From the NCBI GenBank assembly GCA_017451025.1, contig JAFSSM010000008.1:59259-123258 (forward strand): a stretch of DNA of 64,000 bases, given 5' to 3'. The notes beneath the pieces are model-generated. The model was not told where the DNA came from. It made no database searches and saw nothing but the letters and a program-made list of their open reading frames with translations. The translations under genes were made by a program, and so were the position numbers. Each line of letters starts with the position of its first letter. Within the stretch, counting starts at the first letter, position 1. Shown here in pieces: positions 37,704-46,332 of this stretch. This DNA comes from Synergistaceae bacterium. GTDB lineage: Bacteria; Synergistota; Synergistia; Synergistales; Aminobacteriaceae.

Positions 37704-38179
37704 TAAAATAATCCTCCTGCCAGTTCATACAGCCAGCCCGCATGATAAAAGTATGCGTTGAGTGCCTGAAGGATAACGTTCCCAAAAATTCCGCCAAGAA
37801 TATCGTCTGCCATTATTCCCCAGCCGCCGGGCAGCTTTTCCATTGCGCAGACCGGCCAAGGTTTGAGAATATCTATTAGCCGGAACAGGAAGAACCCGGG
37901 AATGATAAATCCCTTAGGCAGAAGCCAGATAGTCAGCCACATTCCGGGCAATTCGTCGATATTTAGGAAGCTGGGGTCTTTCTGGTTGAAGTACTCTTCA
38001 GATTTGCCGGTAACATATACGCCGATTGCCGACACAAGCACAATTGCCCACATAGGCACGTCAACAAAAACGCTGACTGCACACGCGAACGCAGAGCTTA
38101 CAGTGCCGGGCATTCCAGAAGGGATAAAGCCCAGTCCGAACACGCTCGCAATCCACACATAATAAGGATAATTCTTCAT
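37703..38179 (-). CDS. pgpA: Phosphatidylglycerophosphatase A
   Basis: Membrane lipid phosphatase converting phosphatidylglycerol phosphate to phosphatidylglycerol. Seen: FIPSGMPGTVSSA, NIDELPGMWLTIW, FFLFRLIDILKPWP and GIMADDILGGI with the acidic catalytic cluster. 158 residues, four hydrophobic segments. Twelve bases after the STAS/kinase gene. Confidence 0.92.
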   Translation of the reverse strand: MKNYPYYVWIASVFGLGFIPSGMPGTVSSAFACAVSVFVDVPMWAIVLVSAIGVYVTGKSEEYFNQKDPSFLNIDELPGMWLTIWLLPKGFIIPGFFLFRLIDILKPWPVCAMEKLPGGWGIMADDILGGIFGNVILQALNAYFYHAGWLYELAGGLF

Positions 38180-38191
38180 GAATATTGCCTC

Positions 38192-39367
38192 CTAAATTCC
38201 ATCAATAGGCTTCAGTGTACCGATAACTTCACGGAATTTCGCCATAACCGGCGCAGATATTTTCACCTTCACTTCGATGGGAATGTCTTTCGCTACACTA
38301 AAGGCATACAGGCGCATGATTGATGAGTAACCGCTGATTATTTCCTCGTAATGCGCAAGAATATCTTTGTCTGTTGTCCCGAAGTACTCGGGAAGCATGA
38401 TGTTCCACATAGCACCGAGTGTATTACAGTCGAGTCCAATTGCCAGTTGATGAGCTTTGCTGCCGTGTTCTGCCGCGAACTTGGGCATGGACACGAACTG
38501 TGAGTAGGATATGAGCAAATCAGCTATAGGATGACCAAGTCCGGAGTCGCCCACGTCGATTAGGACTAACTCGTCGTTGCTGAGCATGACGTTTTTCGGG
38601 TGATAGTCCGCATGAATAAACGTGTTCCTGTTCGGTATGCGGTCAATAAGTTCATCGATTAATGCCCTGTCTTCCGCGTTAATCATTCCCATGCTGAACG
38701 GACTCTGAATCATGTTGTGCAGAATGCCCTTTGCGTCCTGGAAAGTGTCCGGCTCAAATTCTGTAGTGTGAAGTTTCTTCATGAGCCTGGCCATTTTAAG
38801 GGAGATTTCCTCGAGGCGTTCGGGGTGCTTTCTGAGAGTGCCTGATACTGTGTCTGCGTTAATCATCTCGTAGACGAGGCCGTAACGTCCGTCAACTCTC
38901 ACCACATCATAGGATATTGCGGTAGGGATGTCGTGCAAAAACACTTCACGTGAAGTTTTCTGGTCTTTCTCTGCTCCCGCAAGAGTAGCCGTTGGGTGTG
39001 TGAACACCTTTACGATTGTCTCGGGATCAAGTCTGTAGACTGTCGAGAAATTCCCGCCGCCTATAACTTCACAGCCTTCGATCGATATTTCACGCAGCTT
39101 TTTCCTGACGTTGAGCAGCTCAGTGAAGCCGGTAACCTCGAAAATGTCGTACACTTCACCGGAAGCATTAAGGACATCAAGATTTTTAGCAAACTGCTTG
39201 CGGAACTTCAGGAGCACACGCAATCCTGCACTTGAGATGTAATCAAGCCCTGAGGCATCGAACACCGGGACTTCGCCGGGAAATTCTGCAAGTTCCGCCG
39301 AAATTTCCGCCTCAACACTTGCTGCGTTGTTTGCGTCAATCCTTCCCGATAGGTTTATAGTCAGCAT
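38192..39367 (-). CDS. STAS domain fused to aminoglycoside-phosphotransferase-like kinase
   Basis: 391 residues. Residues 1-95 are a STAS domain (INLSGRIDANNAASVEAEI, FDASGLDYISSAGLRVLLKF with the phospho-acceptor serine region); residues 100-391 are a small-molecule-kinase fold with GGGNFSTVYRLDPETIVKVF, catalytic HADYHPKNVMLS and metal loop LIDVGDSGLGHP. Both halves look intact. The C-terminal half resembles the APH family group often annotated TIGR02172. The fusion links partner-switch input to a phosphotransferase. Overlaps rimO by seven bases, so it is translated with the recA operon. Substrate unknown. Confidence 0.85.
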   Translation of the reverse strand: MLTINLSGRIDANNAASVEAEISAELAEFPGEVPVFDASGLDYISSAGLRVLLKFRKQFAKNLDVLNASGEVYDIFEVTGFTELLNVRKKLREISIEGCEVIGGGNFSTVYRLDPETIVKVFTHPTATLAGAEKDQKTSREVFLHDIPTAISYDVVRVDGRYGLVYEMINADTVSGTLRKHPERLEEISLKMARLMKKLHTTEFEPDTFQDAKGILHNMIQSPFSMGMINAEDRALIDELIDRIPNRNTFIHADYHPKNVMLSNDELVLIDVGDSGLGHPIADLLISYSQFVSMPKFAAEHGSKAHQLAIGLDCNTLGAMWNIMLPEYFGTTDKDILAHYEEIISGYSSIMRLYAFSVAKDIPIEVKVKISAPVMAKFREVIGTLKPIDGI

Positions 39368-40650
39368 GTTACCGCCTCCCCAAATAAATCGTTTTCGTTG
39401 CAGTCGTTAATCTTTGCTCTCACAATGTCGCCGAGCTTCACGGAGTCCGCGCCTTCAACACAGACCATACCGTCAATTTCAGGAGCATCACGATAACTTC
39501 TGCCCCATACTTCGCCATTTTCAGAGTCTATCTCCTCAATAAGCACATCAAGTTCACTCCCAATGAAGAGGCTGCTTCTTTCGTGGGCTATCTCTGCCTG
39601 AAGATTAGTCAGGCGTGTACACCGGGCTTCTGCTGTTTTGCGGGAGACTCTGCCCTTCAGCTTGGCCGCAGGTGTCCCTTCCTCAGGGGAGTACACGAAC
39701 ACGCCCAATCTGTCGAACTCGACATCGCTCACGAAATCCATAACGCGCTCAAAGTGTGAGTCCTTTTCGCCGGGAAAGCCCGTCATTATAGTTGTGCGGA
39801 GAGTGAATAACGGGTCTTGCCCGCGAATGTACGAGAAAATTCTGCGCATATGTCCTTCAGGGCAAGGACGGTTCATTAGCGCGAGAATTTCGGGGTCTGC
39901 GTGCTGTATCGGGATGTCGAGGTAATGCAGGACTTTTTCCTGCGTCATCAGGAAATCGATTAATGCCTCGTCGACTCTGTTAGGGTGAAGGTAGAGCAGA
40001 CGAAGCCATGTTCCCGAAGGCAGCTCAGAGTTAAGAGTGTGAACAAGCTCCTGAAGTGTTGAGCCTATGTCCTGGCCGTAGACTGTGAGGTCCTGGCCGA
40101 CAAGGCATAGTTCTTTTGCTCCGGCGGAACACAGCATTCTTGCCTCAGCCGCGAGCTGTTTAACCGGAATGCTCCTCAATCTGCCGCGTATAAGCGGAAT
40201 AGCACAGTATGAACAGAGTGTGTTGCACCCTTCTGAGATTTTGAGGTAACGCGTCCAGAACTGATGATTGATTGGGCTGGCTACAGTCTGGCAGTTAGCG
40301 TTGAATTTGCCGCCAAGAAAAGTTATGACCTTCTCCCATTCTTCAGACCGAGCGAATAAATCTACGCTGGGCAGTTCTGCGCGTAATTCCTGTTCGTACC
40401 TGTTCACCAGACACCCGGCTACAATTATGCGCTTGATTAGGCCGTCCTCTTTGAGCTTTTCGAGATCGAGTATTGCGTCAATATTCTCTTTGACTGCGTC
40501 CTGAATGAACCCGCAAGTATTTATGATTGCGGTATCTGCTTCGTTCGGTGTGTCAATAATTTCGTGTCCGAGTGCTTCGAGCTGGGCTGTGAGGTGTTCA
40601 CTGTCTGCAGTATTCTTTGCGCAGCCCATGCTTACGAAAAATATTCTCAT
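39361..40650 (-). CDS. rimO: RimO, ribosomal protein S12 methylthiotransferase
   Basis: Radical SAM enzyme adding a methylthio group to Asp of ribosomal protein S12. UPF0004 domain (FFVSMGCAKNTADSEHL, NTCGFIQDAVKENIDAIL, VAGCLVNRY), radical SAM motif EGCNTLCSYCAIPLIRG, and C-terminal TRAM domain. The FVSMGCAKN start separates it from MtaB/MiaB. 429 residues. Overlaps the Mrr-like gene by four bases and the STAS/kinase gene by seven. Confidence 0.95.
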   Translation of the reverse strand: MRIFFVSMGCAKNTADSEHLTAQLEALGHEIIDTPNEADTAIINTCGFIQDAVKENIDAILDLEKLKEDGLIKRIIVAGCLVNRYEQELRAELPSVDLFARSEEWEKVITFLGGKFNANCQTVASPINHQFWTRYLKISEGCNTLCSYCAIPLIRGRLRSIPVKQLAAEARMLCSAGAKELCLVGQDLTVYGQDIGSTLQELVHTLNSELPSGTWLRLLYLHPNRVDEALIDFLMTQEKVLHYLDIPIQHADPEILALMNRPCPEGHMRRIFSYIRGQDPLFTLRTTIMTGFPGEKDSHFERVMDFVSDVEFDRLGVFVYSPEEGTPAAKLKGRVSRKTAEARCTRLTNLQAEIAHERSSLFIGSELDVLIEEIDSENGEVWGRSYRDAPEIDGMVCVEGADSVKLGDIVRAKINDCNENDLFGEAVTC

Positions 40651-43157
40651 TCGTAGTCGTTGAAGCTGTCTTCGTCAATTTCCTTAACCTCAAAGACTTT
40701 TTCGACGTTGACGCAAAAATTGTTAGAGATCATCAGGCTTGCGAGTTTTTGGCCGTCAATGAGGAGTATTCTTTCATCCTGAGCATAAGCAGATGCGCTG
40801 TCGGAGAAAGAAGCTGTAGTAGCGAAGATGCCTTTTCCACCCTTGTCTGCAAGAGCTTCGACGAAGTCCTGAACGTCGGAGCGCCCGATAATTTTGTCTG
40901 GGGAAAGTTTTCTTGCGTGTATGTAGAGCGGTGCGGCAGCTTTGGGATCAAGTATTACGCCGTTAATCATGTTGTCTGTATCGCTTGAAGTGTATCTGGC
41001 GTTATAGAAGGCTTTATAGCCCATTTTTGAGAGCAGGTCTGTAACGAACACTTCAAACGAGTCAGAAGGGAGAGCGGCGGCTTTTGCGAGGAGTTTTTGG
41101 GCGAGTTGGGAATTATGCTCGGCCAAGATGTCCTCGAGCTCGAGCGGCTGAGGAGCATTGTTCTGAGAAAAGTCTTCATGTTCTTGTGACGACATATCTT
41201 TATCTACCTCATATTCTTGATGTGATTCTGTAAGTTCATCTTTCTCTGAGAATGATTGTTCATCATCAGTCAAGTATAAGTTTTCCTGTAACACTGCATC
41301 CTGCTCTGTGGGTGTGATGTCCAAATCATCAACGAGTGCATTATCACGTGAAGGGGCTTGCGTTTCGTCGGTCAAGTCTAAGTTTTCTGGTAACACTGCA
41401 TCCTGTTCTGAAGGTGTAGTGTCCAAATCATCAACGAATGCATTATCACGTGAAGGAGCTTGCGTTTCGTCGGTCATGTCTATGTTTTCCGGCAACACTG
41501 TATCCTGCTCCTGTGGCGTGGTGCCCAAATTATCGGTGAGTGCCTCATCACGTGAAGGAGCTTGCGTTTCGTCGGTCATGTCTATGTTTTCCGGCAACAC
41601 TGTATCCTGCTCTGTGGGTGTGATGTCCAAATCGTCAGTGAGTACATCTTCATGTGAAGAAGCCTGCTCATCATCAGCCATGTCTAATTTATCCGGCAAC
41701 ACATCATCCTGTTCCTGTGGCGTGGTGCCCAAATTATCGGTGAGTGCCTCATCACGTGAAGGAGCTTGCGTTTCGTCGGTTATGTCTAAGTTTTCTGGTA
41801 ACACCACATCCTGCTCTGAAGGTGTAGCGTCCAAATCGTCAGGGATGTCTAATTTATCCGGCAACGCTGCATCCTGTTCTGTGGGGGGGATGTTCAAATT
41901 ATCGATGAGGTCATCTTCACTTGAGACTACCTGCTCATCATCAGCCATGTCTAATTTATCCGGCAACACATCATCCTGTTCCTGTGGCGTGGTGTCCAAA
42001 TCATCAACGAGTGCCTCATCACGTGAAGGGGTTTGCGTTTCGTCGGTCAAGTCTAAGTTTTCTGGTAAAACTGCATCCTGCTCCTGTGGCATGGTGCCCA
42101 AATTATCGGTGAGTGCCTCATCATGTGAAGGGGTTTGCGTTTCGTCGGTCAAGTCTAAGTTTTCTGGCAAAACTGCATCCTGCTCCTGTGGTGTAGTGTC
42201 CCAATCATCAACGAATGCATTATCACGTGAAGGGGTTTGCGTTTCGTCGGTCAAGTCTAAGTTTTCTGGTAAAACTGCATCCTGCTCCTGTGGCGTGGTG
42301 CCCAAATTATCGGTGAGTGCCTCATCATGTGAAGGGGTTTGCGTTTCGTCGGTCATGTCTATGTTTTCTGGCAAAACTGCATCCTGCTCCTGTGGTGTAG
42401 TGTCCAAATTATCGGTGAGTGCATTATCACGTGAAGGAGCTTGCGTTTCGTCGGTCATGTCTAAGCTTTCCTGTAAAACTGCATCTTGCTCCTGTGGCGT
42501 GATGTCCAAATCCTCAGGGATGCCTAAGTTTTCCGGCAACACTACATTATGTCCCGGTGGTGTGGTGTCCAGACCTTCAATTAGTGTATCTTCACCTGAG
42601 ACCGCATCATCGTCAGTCAAGTCTAGGTTTTCCGGCGGTACAGCATCCTGCTCCGGATGTACCACGTTCACATCATCAGAAAATTCATCTTCATTATCCT
42701 TAATACCTAAAGTGTCAGGTACTGGTTCTACTTGCTCTGCATTTATATTACCCATAACCTCAGGCATACCCGAATCTCCTGACCCTGCAGGCGGCTCTGG
42801 CAACAAATTTATTGCCTCTATACTGCCCTCAGATAATATCTTTCTTAGTACCTCATCATCAATTATGCCTTCAGTCCTGCTCAGTACCTCATGACCCGCA
42901 CTCGTAATCATATATAACTGCTTCGATGGATTCGAAATCAGCTTGTGCATATTCAGATACGTCTTCGCATCATTAACATTTGCCTTGAAAACAGCCTTCT
43001 CAATCGACGACATATCATCAAAGTCAACACATAGTTTCCGGGCTGCAATCATCAGAAAGTCCTTCACAGAAAGATTACGCGGTTCCTCTCTGTCCAGAGA
43101 CTCCAGCAACGGCCTGCGTATCTCCTGAGTTTCGGGAACAGGCATGTCAAATTTCAC
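40647..43157 (-). CDS. Mrr-like protein with a long acidic repeat insert and altered catalytic site
   Basis: 836 residues. Residues about 1-110 resemble the Mrr N-terminal winged-helix domain (VKDFLMIAARKLCVDFDDM, NMHKLI...LYMITSAGHEVL). Residues about 165-645 are tandem 34-residue acidic repeats. Residues about 697-826 match the Mrr catalytic domain: FEVFVTDLLSKMGY, DNMINGVILD, IHARKL, GRSDVQDFVEALADKGGKGIFATTASFS, LLIDGQKLASLM and FEVKEIDED. Active Mrr has D-G-G-I-D-G and Q-A-K; here they are D-N-M-I-N-G (residues 728-733) and H-A-R (747-749), so nuclease activity is doubtful. It opens the recA operon. Could be a DNA-binding scaffold rather than a nuclease. Confidence 0.8.
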   Translation of the reverse strand: MKFDMPVPETQEIRRPLLESLDREEPRNLSVKDFLMIAARKLCVDFDDMSSIEKAVFKANVNDAKTYLNMHKLISNPSKQLYMITSAGHEVLSRTEGIIDDEVLRKILSEGSIEAINLLPEPPAGSGDSGMPEVMGNINAEQVEPVPDTLGIKDNEDEFSDDVNVVHPEQDAVPPENLDLTDDDAVSGEDTLIEGLDTTPPGHNVVLPENLGIPEDLDITPQEQDAVLQESLDMTDETQAPSRDNALTDNLDTTPQEQDAVLPENIDMTDETQTPSHDEALTDNLGTTPQEQDAVLPENLDLTDETQTPSRDNAFVDDWDTTPQEQDAVLPENLDLTDETQTPSHDEALTDNLGTMPQEQDAVLPENLDLTDETQTPSRDEALVDDLDTTPQEQDDVLPDKLDMADDEQVVSSEDDLIDNLNIPPTEQDAALPDKLDIPDDLDATPSEQDVVLPENLDITDETQAPSRDEALTDNLGTTPQEQDDVLPDKLDMADDEQASSHEDVLTDDLDITPTEQDTVLPENIDMTDETQAPSRDEALTDNLGTTPQEQDTVLPENIDMTDETQAPSRDNAFVDDLDTTPSEQDAVLPENLDLTDETQAPSRDNALVDDLDITPTEQDAVLQENLYLTDDEQSFSEKDELTESHQEYEVDKDMSSQEHEDFSQNNAPQPLELEDILAEHNSQLAQKLLAKAAALPSDSFEVFVTDLLSKMGYKAFYNARYTSSDTDNMINGVILDPKAAAPLYIHARKLSPDKIIGRSDVQDFVEALADKGGKGIFATTASFSDSASAYAQDERILLIDGQKLASLMISNNFCVNVEKVFEVKEIDEDSFNDYE
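41228..42665 (-). repeat. 102-bp tandem repeats (34-residue acidic unit), about 15 copies
   Basis: Unit reads approximately D-T-T-P-Q-E-Q-D-A-V-L-P-E-N-L-D-L-T-D-E, then T-Q-x-P-S-R-D-E-A-L-x-D-N-L. About 15 units are recognisable; two are shortened to 21 residues (ending IPDDL and IPEDL). Copies differ at a few positions and fall into PENLDLTDETQ and PDKLDMADDEQ types arranged in a mixed order, as expected from unequal exchange. Confidence 0.92.
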
Positions 43158-43253
43158 CTCTGCGTAATTTTTATATGGATAATCATGATAGAAAATTATA
43201 CTTCAACTTTACAGGCTATAATAGCACTTATTCCATCAAGGAGATTATTATTC

Positions 43254-44189
43254 ATGAAGACTGCTGCAATTTTTATGATAGTGTTGATGCTCGTCCCTGC
43301 CTCCTATGCCTCAGATTCTTGGATGCCCGCCTCCTTCGACATGCGCAGAGCTTTAAACAGCAATTCCAACCCGCCAGAACGCACATCTCCACTATTTTCA
43401 TTGCCGCCTATTTCCGGAGATGAAGGAGTCATCCGTCGCGTAAAACTCTCCCCTGACATTAAGGCTGTTGCTCTGACTTTCGACATGTGCGAACTCGACA
43501 CCACAACTACAGGCTGTGATATGGACGTAATCAATTTCCTGCACGAACACAGAATCCCCGCTACCCTCTTCATGGGCGGAAAATGGATGAGAACTCATTC
43601 ACGCCGAGTTAAGCAGATAATGACTGACCCAATATTTGAGCTGGCCAATCATAACTGGTCTCACGGAAATTGTGCCTTGCTATCGCCCGAAGGACTTAAA
43701 GCTCAAATTCTGTGGACACAGTCTGAGTATGAACTTCTGCGTGAAGAATCTGGAGTAATTGACGCTCCGGAAAGCATGAGACTATTCCGTCTGCCATATG
43801 GCCGCAACAATCAGAGAGCACTGAAAATTATTGCTGAACTAGGGCTTCGCGTGGTGCAGTGGGATGTTGCCGCAGAAGCAGGAGACAACTCTAACCCTAA
43901 GCGTGCGAAAAAGTCAGCTAAACTCGTTGCCGGGATGACTAAACCGGGAAGCATCCTGTTGTTCCACGCTAATCTTGTTCCGAAAGGGACTGTGAATCTT
44001 CTGCGTGAAGTTGTAGATATTCTCAGTAATGACGATTACGTATTTGTGAAGGCAGGGGATTTGCTGGAGATGGGAGAGCCTGAAACTGTCAGGGACGGAT
44101 ATTTTTCGAAGCCTAAGGATAATTATGCGCTGGACAAGAAATTTGGAGTTGACGGCACGGGAAGACGTAAACCCTTTACTGGAAAATGA
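43254..44189 (+). CDS. Secreted polysaccharide deacetylase (NodB homology)
   Basis: About 311 residues with signal peptide MKTAAIFMIVLMLVPASYA. NodB motifs: KAVALTFDMCELD (motif 1, with M-C where most have D-G), FELANHNWSHGN (motif 2, metal His pair), FRLPYGRNNQ (motif 3, R-x-P-Y-G), VVQWDVAAEAGDN (motif 4) and ILLFHAN (motif 5). The TFDxCE form is shared by a subset of exported family members. ATG 43254 with AAGGAG chosen; an earlier in-frame ATG would bury the signal peptide. TATAAT at 43217-43222 is a possible -10. Likely acts on cell-envelope glycan. Confidence 0.87.
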   Translation: MKTAAIFMIVLMLVPASYASDSWMPASFDMRRALNSNSNPPERTSPLFSLPPISGDEGVIRRVKLSPDIKAVALTFDMCELDTTTTGCDMDVINFLHEHRIPATLFMGGKWMRTHSRRVKQIMTDPIFELANHNWSHGNCALLSPEGLKAQILWTQSEYELLREESGVIDAPESMRLFRLPYGRNNQRALKIIAELGLRVVQWDVAAEAGDNSNPKRAKKSAKLVAGMTKPGSILLFHANLVPKGTVNLLREVVDILSNDDYVFVKAGDLLEMGEPETVRDGYFSKPKDNYALDKKFGVDGTGRRKPFTGK

Positions 44190-44211
44190 AGTTATGTCTG
44201 TTAGGAATGAG

Positions 44212-44256
44212 TCAGCGGCTTTAGCTGATAAGCCTGGCGGCCGCTGATGAATTTTT
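44212..44256 (+). terminator. Terminator after the deacetylase
   Basis: TCAGCGGC (44212-44219) pairs with GCCGCTGA (44240-44247), followed by TGAATTTTT. Confidence 0.7.
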
Positions 44257-44295
44257 ACGGACAAGTTCAGCATTTCAAGAAATTAACATAGCTGT

Positions 44296-44982
44296 TCACA
44301 GAAAAAAACGCATTTCACTCAAAAAATATACCCCGCCGCAAATTAACCCGATGCCGCACAGAATATTCACAGCACGAAGGAACAAGTTTCCTCGTTCATC
44401 CTGCAGAAATCCCGTGAATAATTGCGCAAAAGTCCCGGCACACACCAGAACAACACAATACCCCAGCGCATAACACACTGCAAGCATCACAGACTCACCA
44501 GACATTACGAGCGACAACACAGGACTGACATACGCAATAGTGCACGGGCCAATCGCAAGCCCGGAAGCTATTCCTAGAAGCAATGCTCCCTTGAGGTCCT
44601 GCCCCTCTGTTCCGGTACTACTCTTCCCAAGCGAAAAGAACTTCACATGAATCACTCCAAGCAGATGCAGTCCCATCACGATAAATATTCCGGCAGTAAT
44701 CAGCGTCAAAAACCGTTCATATCCTCCCAGAATCATACCTACTCCAGACATCACAAAGGCAACAAGCAGCAAGTTAATCACTATTCCGAGACAGAACGCA
44801 CAGGAAATTACGAACGCACGTGAACGCGACGGAGAGTCTGTGTTTGCCACATAACCGACTACCAGAGGAATTATGCTTATTCCGCAAGGACTGAGCAGGA
44901 CGCTCGCAATTCCCCAGAGAAACGCTCCGAGAAACTGCAAGTATCCTGCCGAAAACATTACGTCGAATATCTTTCCTGTCAT
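44296..44982 (-). CDS. CcdA-type thiol-disulfide membrane transporter
   Basis: 228 residues, six hydrophobic segments. Carries two Pro-Cys elements in symmetric places, LLSPCGISIIPLVVGY and LAIGPCTIAYVSP, the redox Cys pair of CcdA/DsbD membrane domains, which pass reducing power from the cytoplasm to the periplasm. Last gene of the minus-strand redox operon, six bases after the SUMF/flavodoxin fusion. It likely feeds electrons to exported partners. Confidence 0.88.
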   Translation of the reverse strand: MTGKIFDVMFSAGYLQFLGAFLWGIASVLLSPCGISIIPLVVGYVANTDSPSRSRAFVISCAFCLGIVINLLLVAFVMSGVGMILGGYERFLTLITAGIFIVMGLHLLGVIHVKFFSLGKSSTGTEGQDLKGALLLGIASGLAIGPCTIAYVSPVLSLVMSGESVMLAVCYALGYCVVLVCAGTFAQLFTGFLQDERGNLFLRAVNILCGIGLICGGVYFLSEMRFFL

Positions 44983-44988
44983 TATGTT

Positions 44989-46332
44989 TTACCTGTTATT
45001 CGCCAGCCACTTGGCCACATCGTCCTTCAGTCTTCCTCCGCCAGAATAGTGTACGGATAATCCCTCAGTTATGTTAGCTTTCGGTGCGAGCTTGGCAATT
45101 GCGGTTAGGGTCTGCCCAAATCTTCCTCCTCCATGTGAACAGAAGGGCATGATTGTTTTTCCGGTGAAATCATATTCCTCAAGGAAAGACGCTACAGGCA
45201 TGGGAATACTCGCCCACCAGTTCGGGAAGCCCAGAATAATCACGTCATACTGTCCGAAATTCTCAATGTTATGCTTGAGCTTGGGTCTTGCCTGCCTGTG
45301 CTGGTCTCTCTGTGCTTCGCGCAAAACTGTGTTGTAGTTTTCGGAATAGGCCGGTTCGGGTACAAGTTCGAAGATTTCTGCGCCTGTCTGCTTCTGAATC
45401 TCATAGGCTATCCCCTGAGTGTTGCCGCTCCACGTGAAGAAAACGATTATTGCTTTCCCGCCACTCTTGGCCGCTTCCTGCACAGCCTGTGATGCAATTA
45501 TTCCTGTGCCTGCTGCTCCTCGAACAAGCCGGAACCCCACGTTGTAGAGCCTGCGTTCCTGAGGAGCTGCCGCCCTGTAAGCACTGCGCATATTCTTGGC
45601 GAAATCGTTCCAGCCGCCTCCGCGATTCACTCTGCGTGTCCCTGACTCCGGACCTGTAGGAAGAGAAGCATCATAAGCCGCGTAAATGTCCCAGCACCAT
45701 TCGCCGACGTTGCCGTGCATATCGTACAGGCCGAGCTTGTTCGGGGCAAAACTTCCGACATTGACGGTCTCGCCGCGATAAATGCCCGGTTTGGCGGTGA
45801 GCTTGCTCTGCGAAAAATAGTTCTCCTCGATTTCGTAGGGATAATGCCCGTAGAAATTAGCCTCGTCCGCGTCAATCGAGTGCTCAAGGTTGAAGGGAGT
45901 TGACGTTCCTGCACGGCAAGCATACTCCCACTCTGATTCGGTAGGGAGCCTGTAGCCGTCAGCGGCCAAGTCCCACATGACTTTTGCACCGTCAATCTTG
46001 TAGGCAGGAGTCAGTCCTTCGGAGTCGCTCTTTGCGTTGCAGAACTTCACCGCCTCAAGCCACGTAACAGACTCAACCGGCAGAGAGTCTCCACGAAAAC
46101 TCGAAGGGTTATCGTGCATAAGGCGGGAATACTCGCTCTGCGTAACCTCATAGGGCGAAATCCAGAAGTCTTTTACCGTAACTTCGTGCTGTGTCTCATC
46201 ACTGCTCCTCCAGTTCTCGGACTCTGGGCTGCCCATCAGGAATTTTCCGCCCTTCACAAAAACGAATCCGTCATCAGCAAATGCACATTGTGCCGTCATC
46301 GCGAATATCGCAAGAATCAATAACACTCTCAT
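44989..46332 (-). CDS. Exported SUMF1-type domain fused to flavodoxin
   Basis: 447 residues. Signal peptide MRVLLILAIFAMTAQCAFA. Residues about 22-275 are a formylglycine-generating-enzyme-like fold: FVKGGKFLMGSPESENW, YEVTQSEYSRLM, RLPTESEWEYACRAGT, LYDMHGNVGEWCWD, RVNRGGGWND and FRLVRG. Residues about 290-447 are a flavodoxin: IVFFTWSGNTQGIAYEI (FMN phosphate loop), ILGFPNWWASIPMPVASFL, MPFCSHGGGRFGQT. The active-site Cys pair of true formylglycine enzymes is not evident, so the first half may be a structural binder. Overlaps the CMD gene by one base. The fusion is rare as far as I know. Confidence 0.88.
   Translation of the reverse strand: MRVLLILAIFAMTAQCAFADDGFVFVKGGKFLMGSPESENWRSSDETQHEVTVKDFWISPYEVTQSEYSRLMHDNPSSFRGDSLPVESVTWLEAVKFCNAKSDSEGLTPAYKIDGAKVMWDLAADGYRLPTESEWEYACRAGTSTPFNLEHSIDADEANFYGHYPYEIEENYFSQSKLTAKPGIYRGETVNVGSFAPNKLGLYDMHGNVGEWCWDIYAAYDASLPTGPESGTRRVNRGGGWNDFAKNMRSAYRAAAPQERRLYNVGFRLVRGAAGTGIIASQAVQEAAKSGGKAIIVFFTWSGNTQGIAYEIQKQTGAEIFELVPEPAYSENYNTVLREAQRDQHRQARPKLKHNIENFGQYDVIILGFPNWWASIPMPVASFLEEYDFTGKTIMPFCSHGGGRFGQTLTAIAKLAPKANITEGLSVHYSGGGRLKDDVAKWLANNR

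Noticed and set aside
41228..42665. CRISPR array
   Set aside because: Units are contiguous coding repeats with no unique spacers and no cas genes. The same holds for the heptamer tracts.
41308..42894. Long plus-strand open frame (528 residues, Ser/Val/Cys-rich) opposite the Mrr-like gene
   Set aside because: It is the mirror of the 102-bp repeats; the repeat period is a multiple of three, so an open frame on the other strand repeats automatically. No ribosome binding site or known domain.
43185..43253. Upstream start of the deacetylase gene
   Set aside because: It would place the signal peptide 23 residues inside; the ATG at 43254 has AAGGAG and a normal signal peptide.
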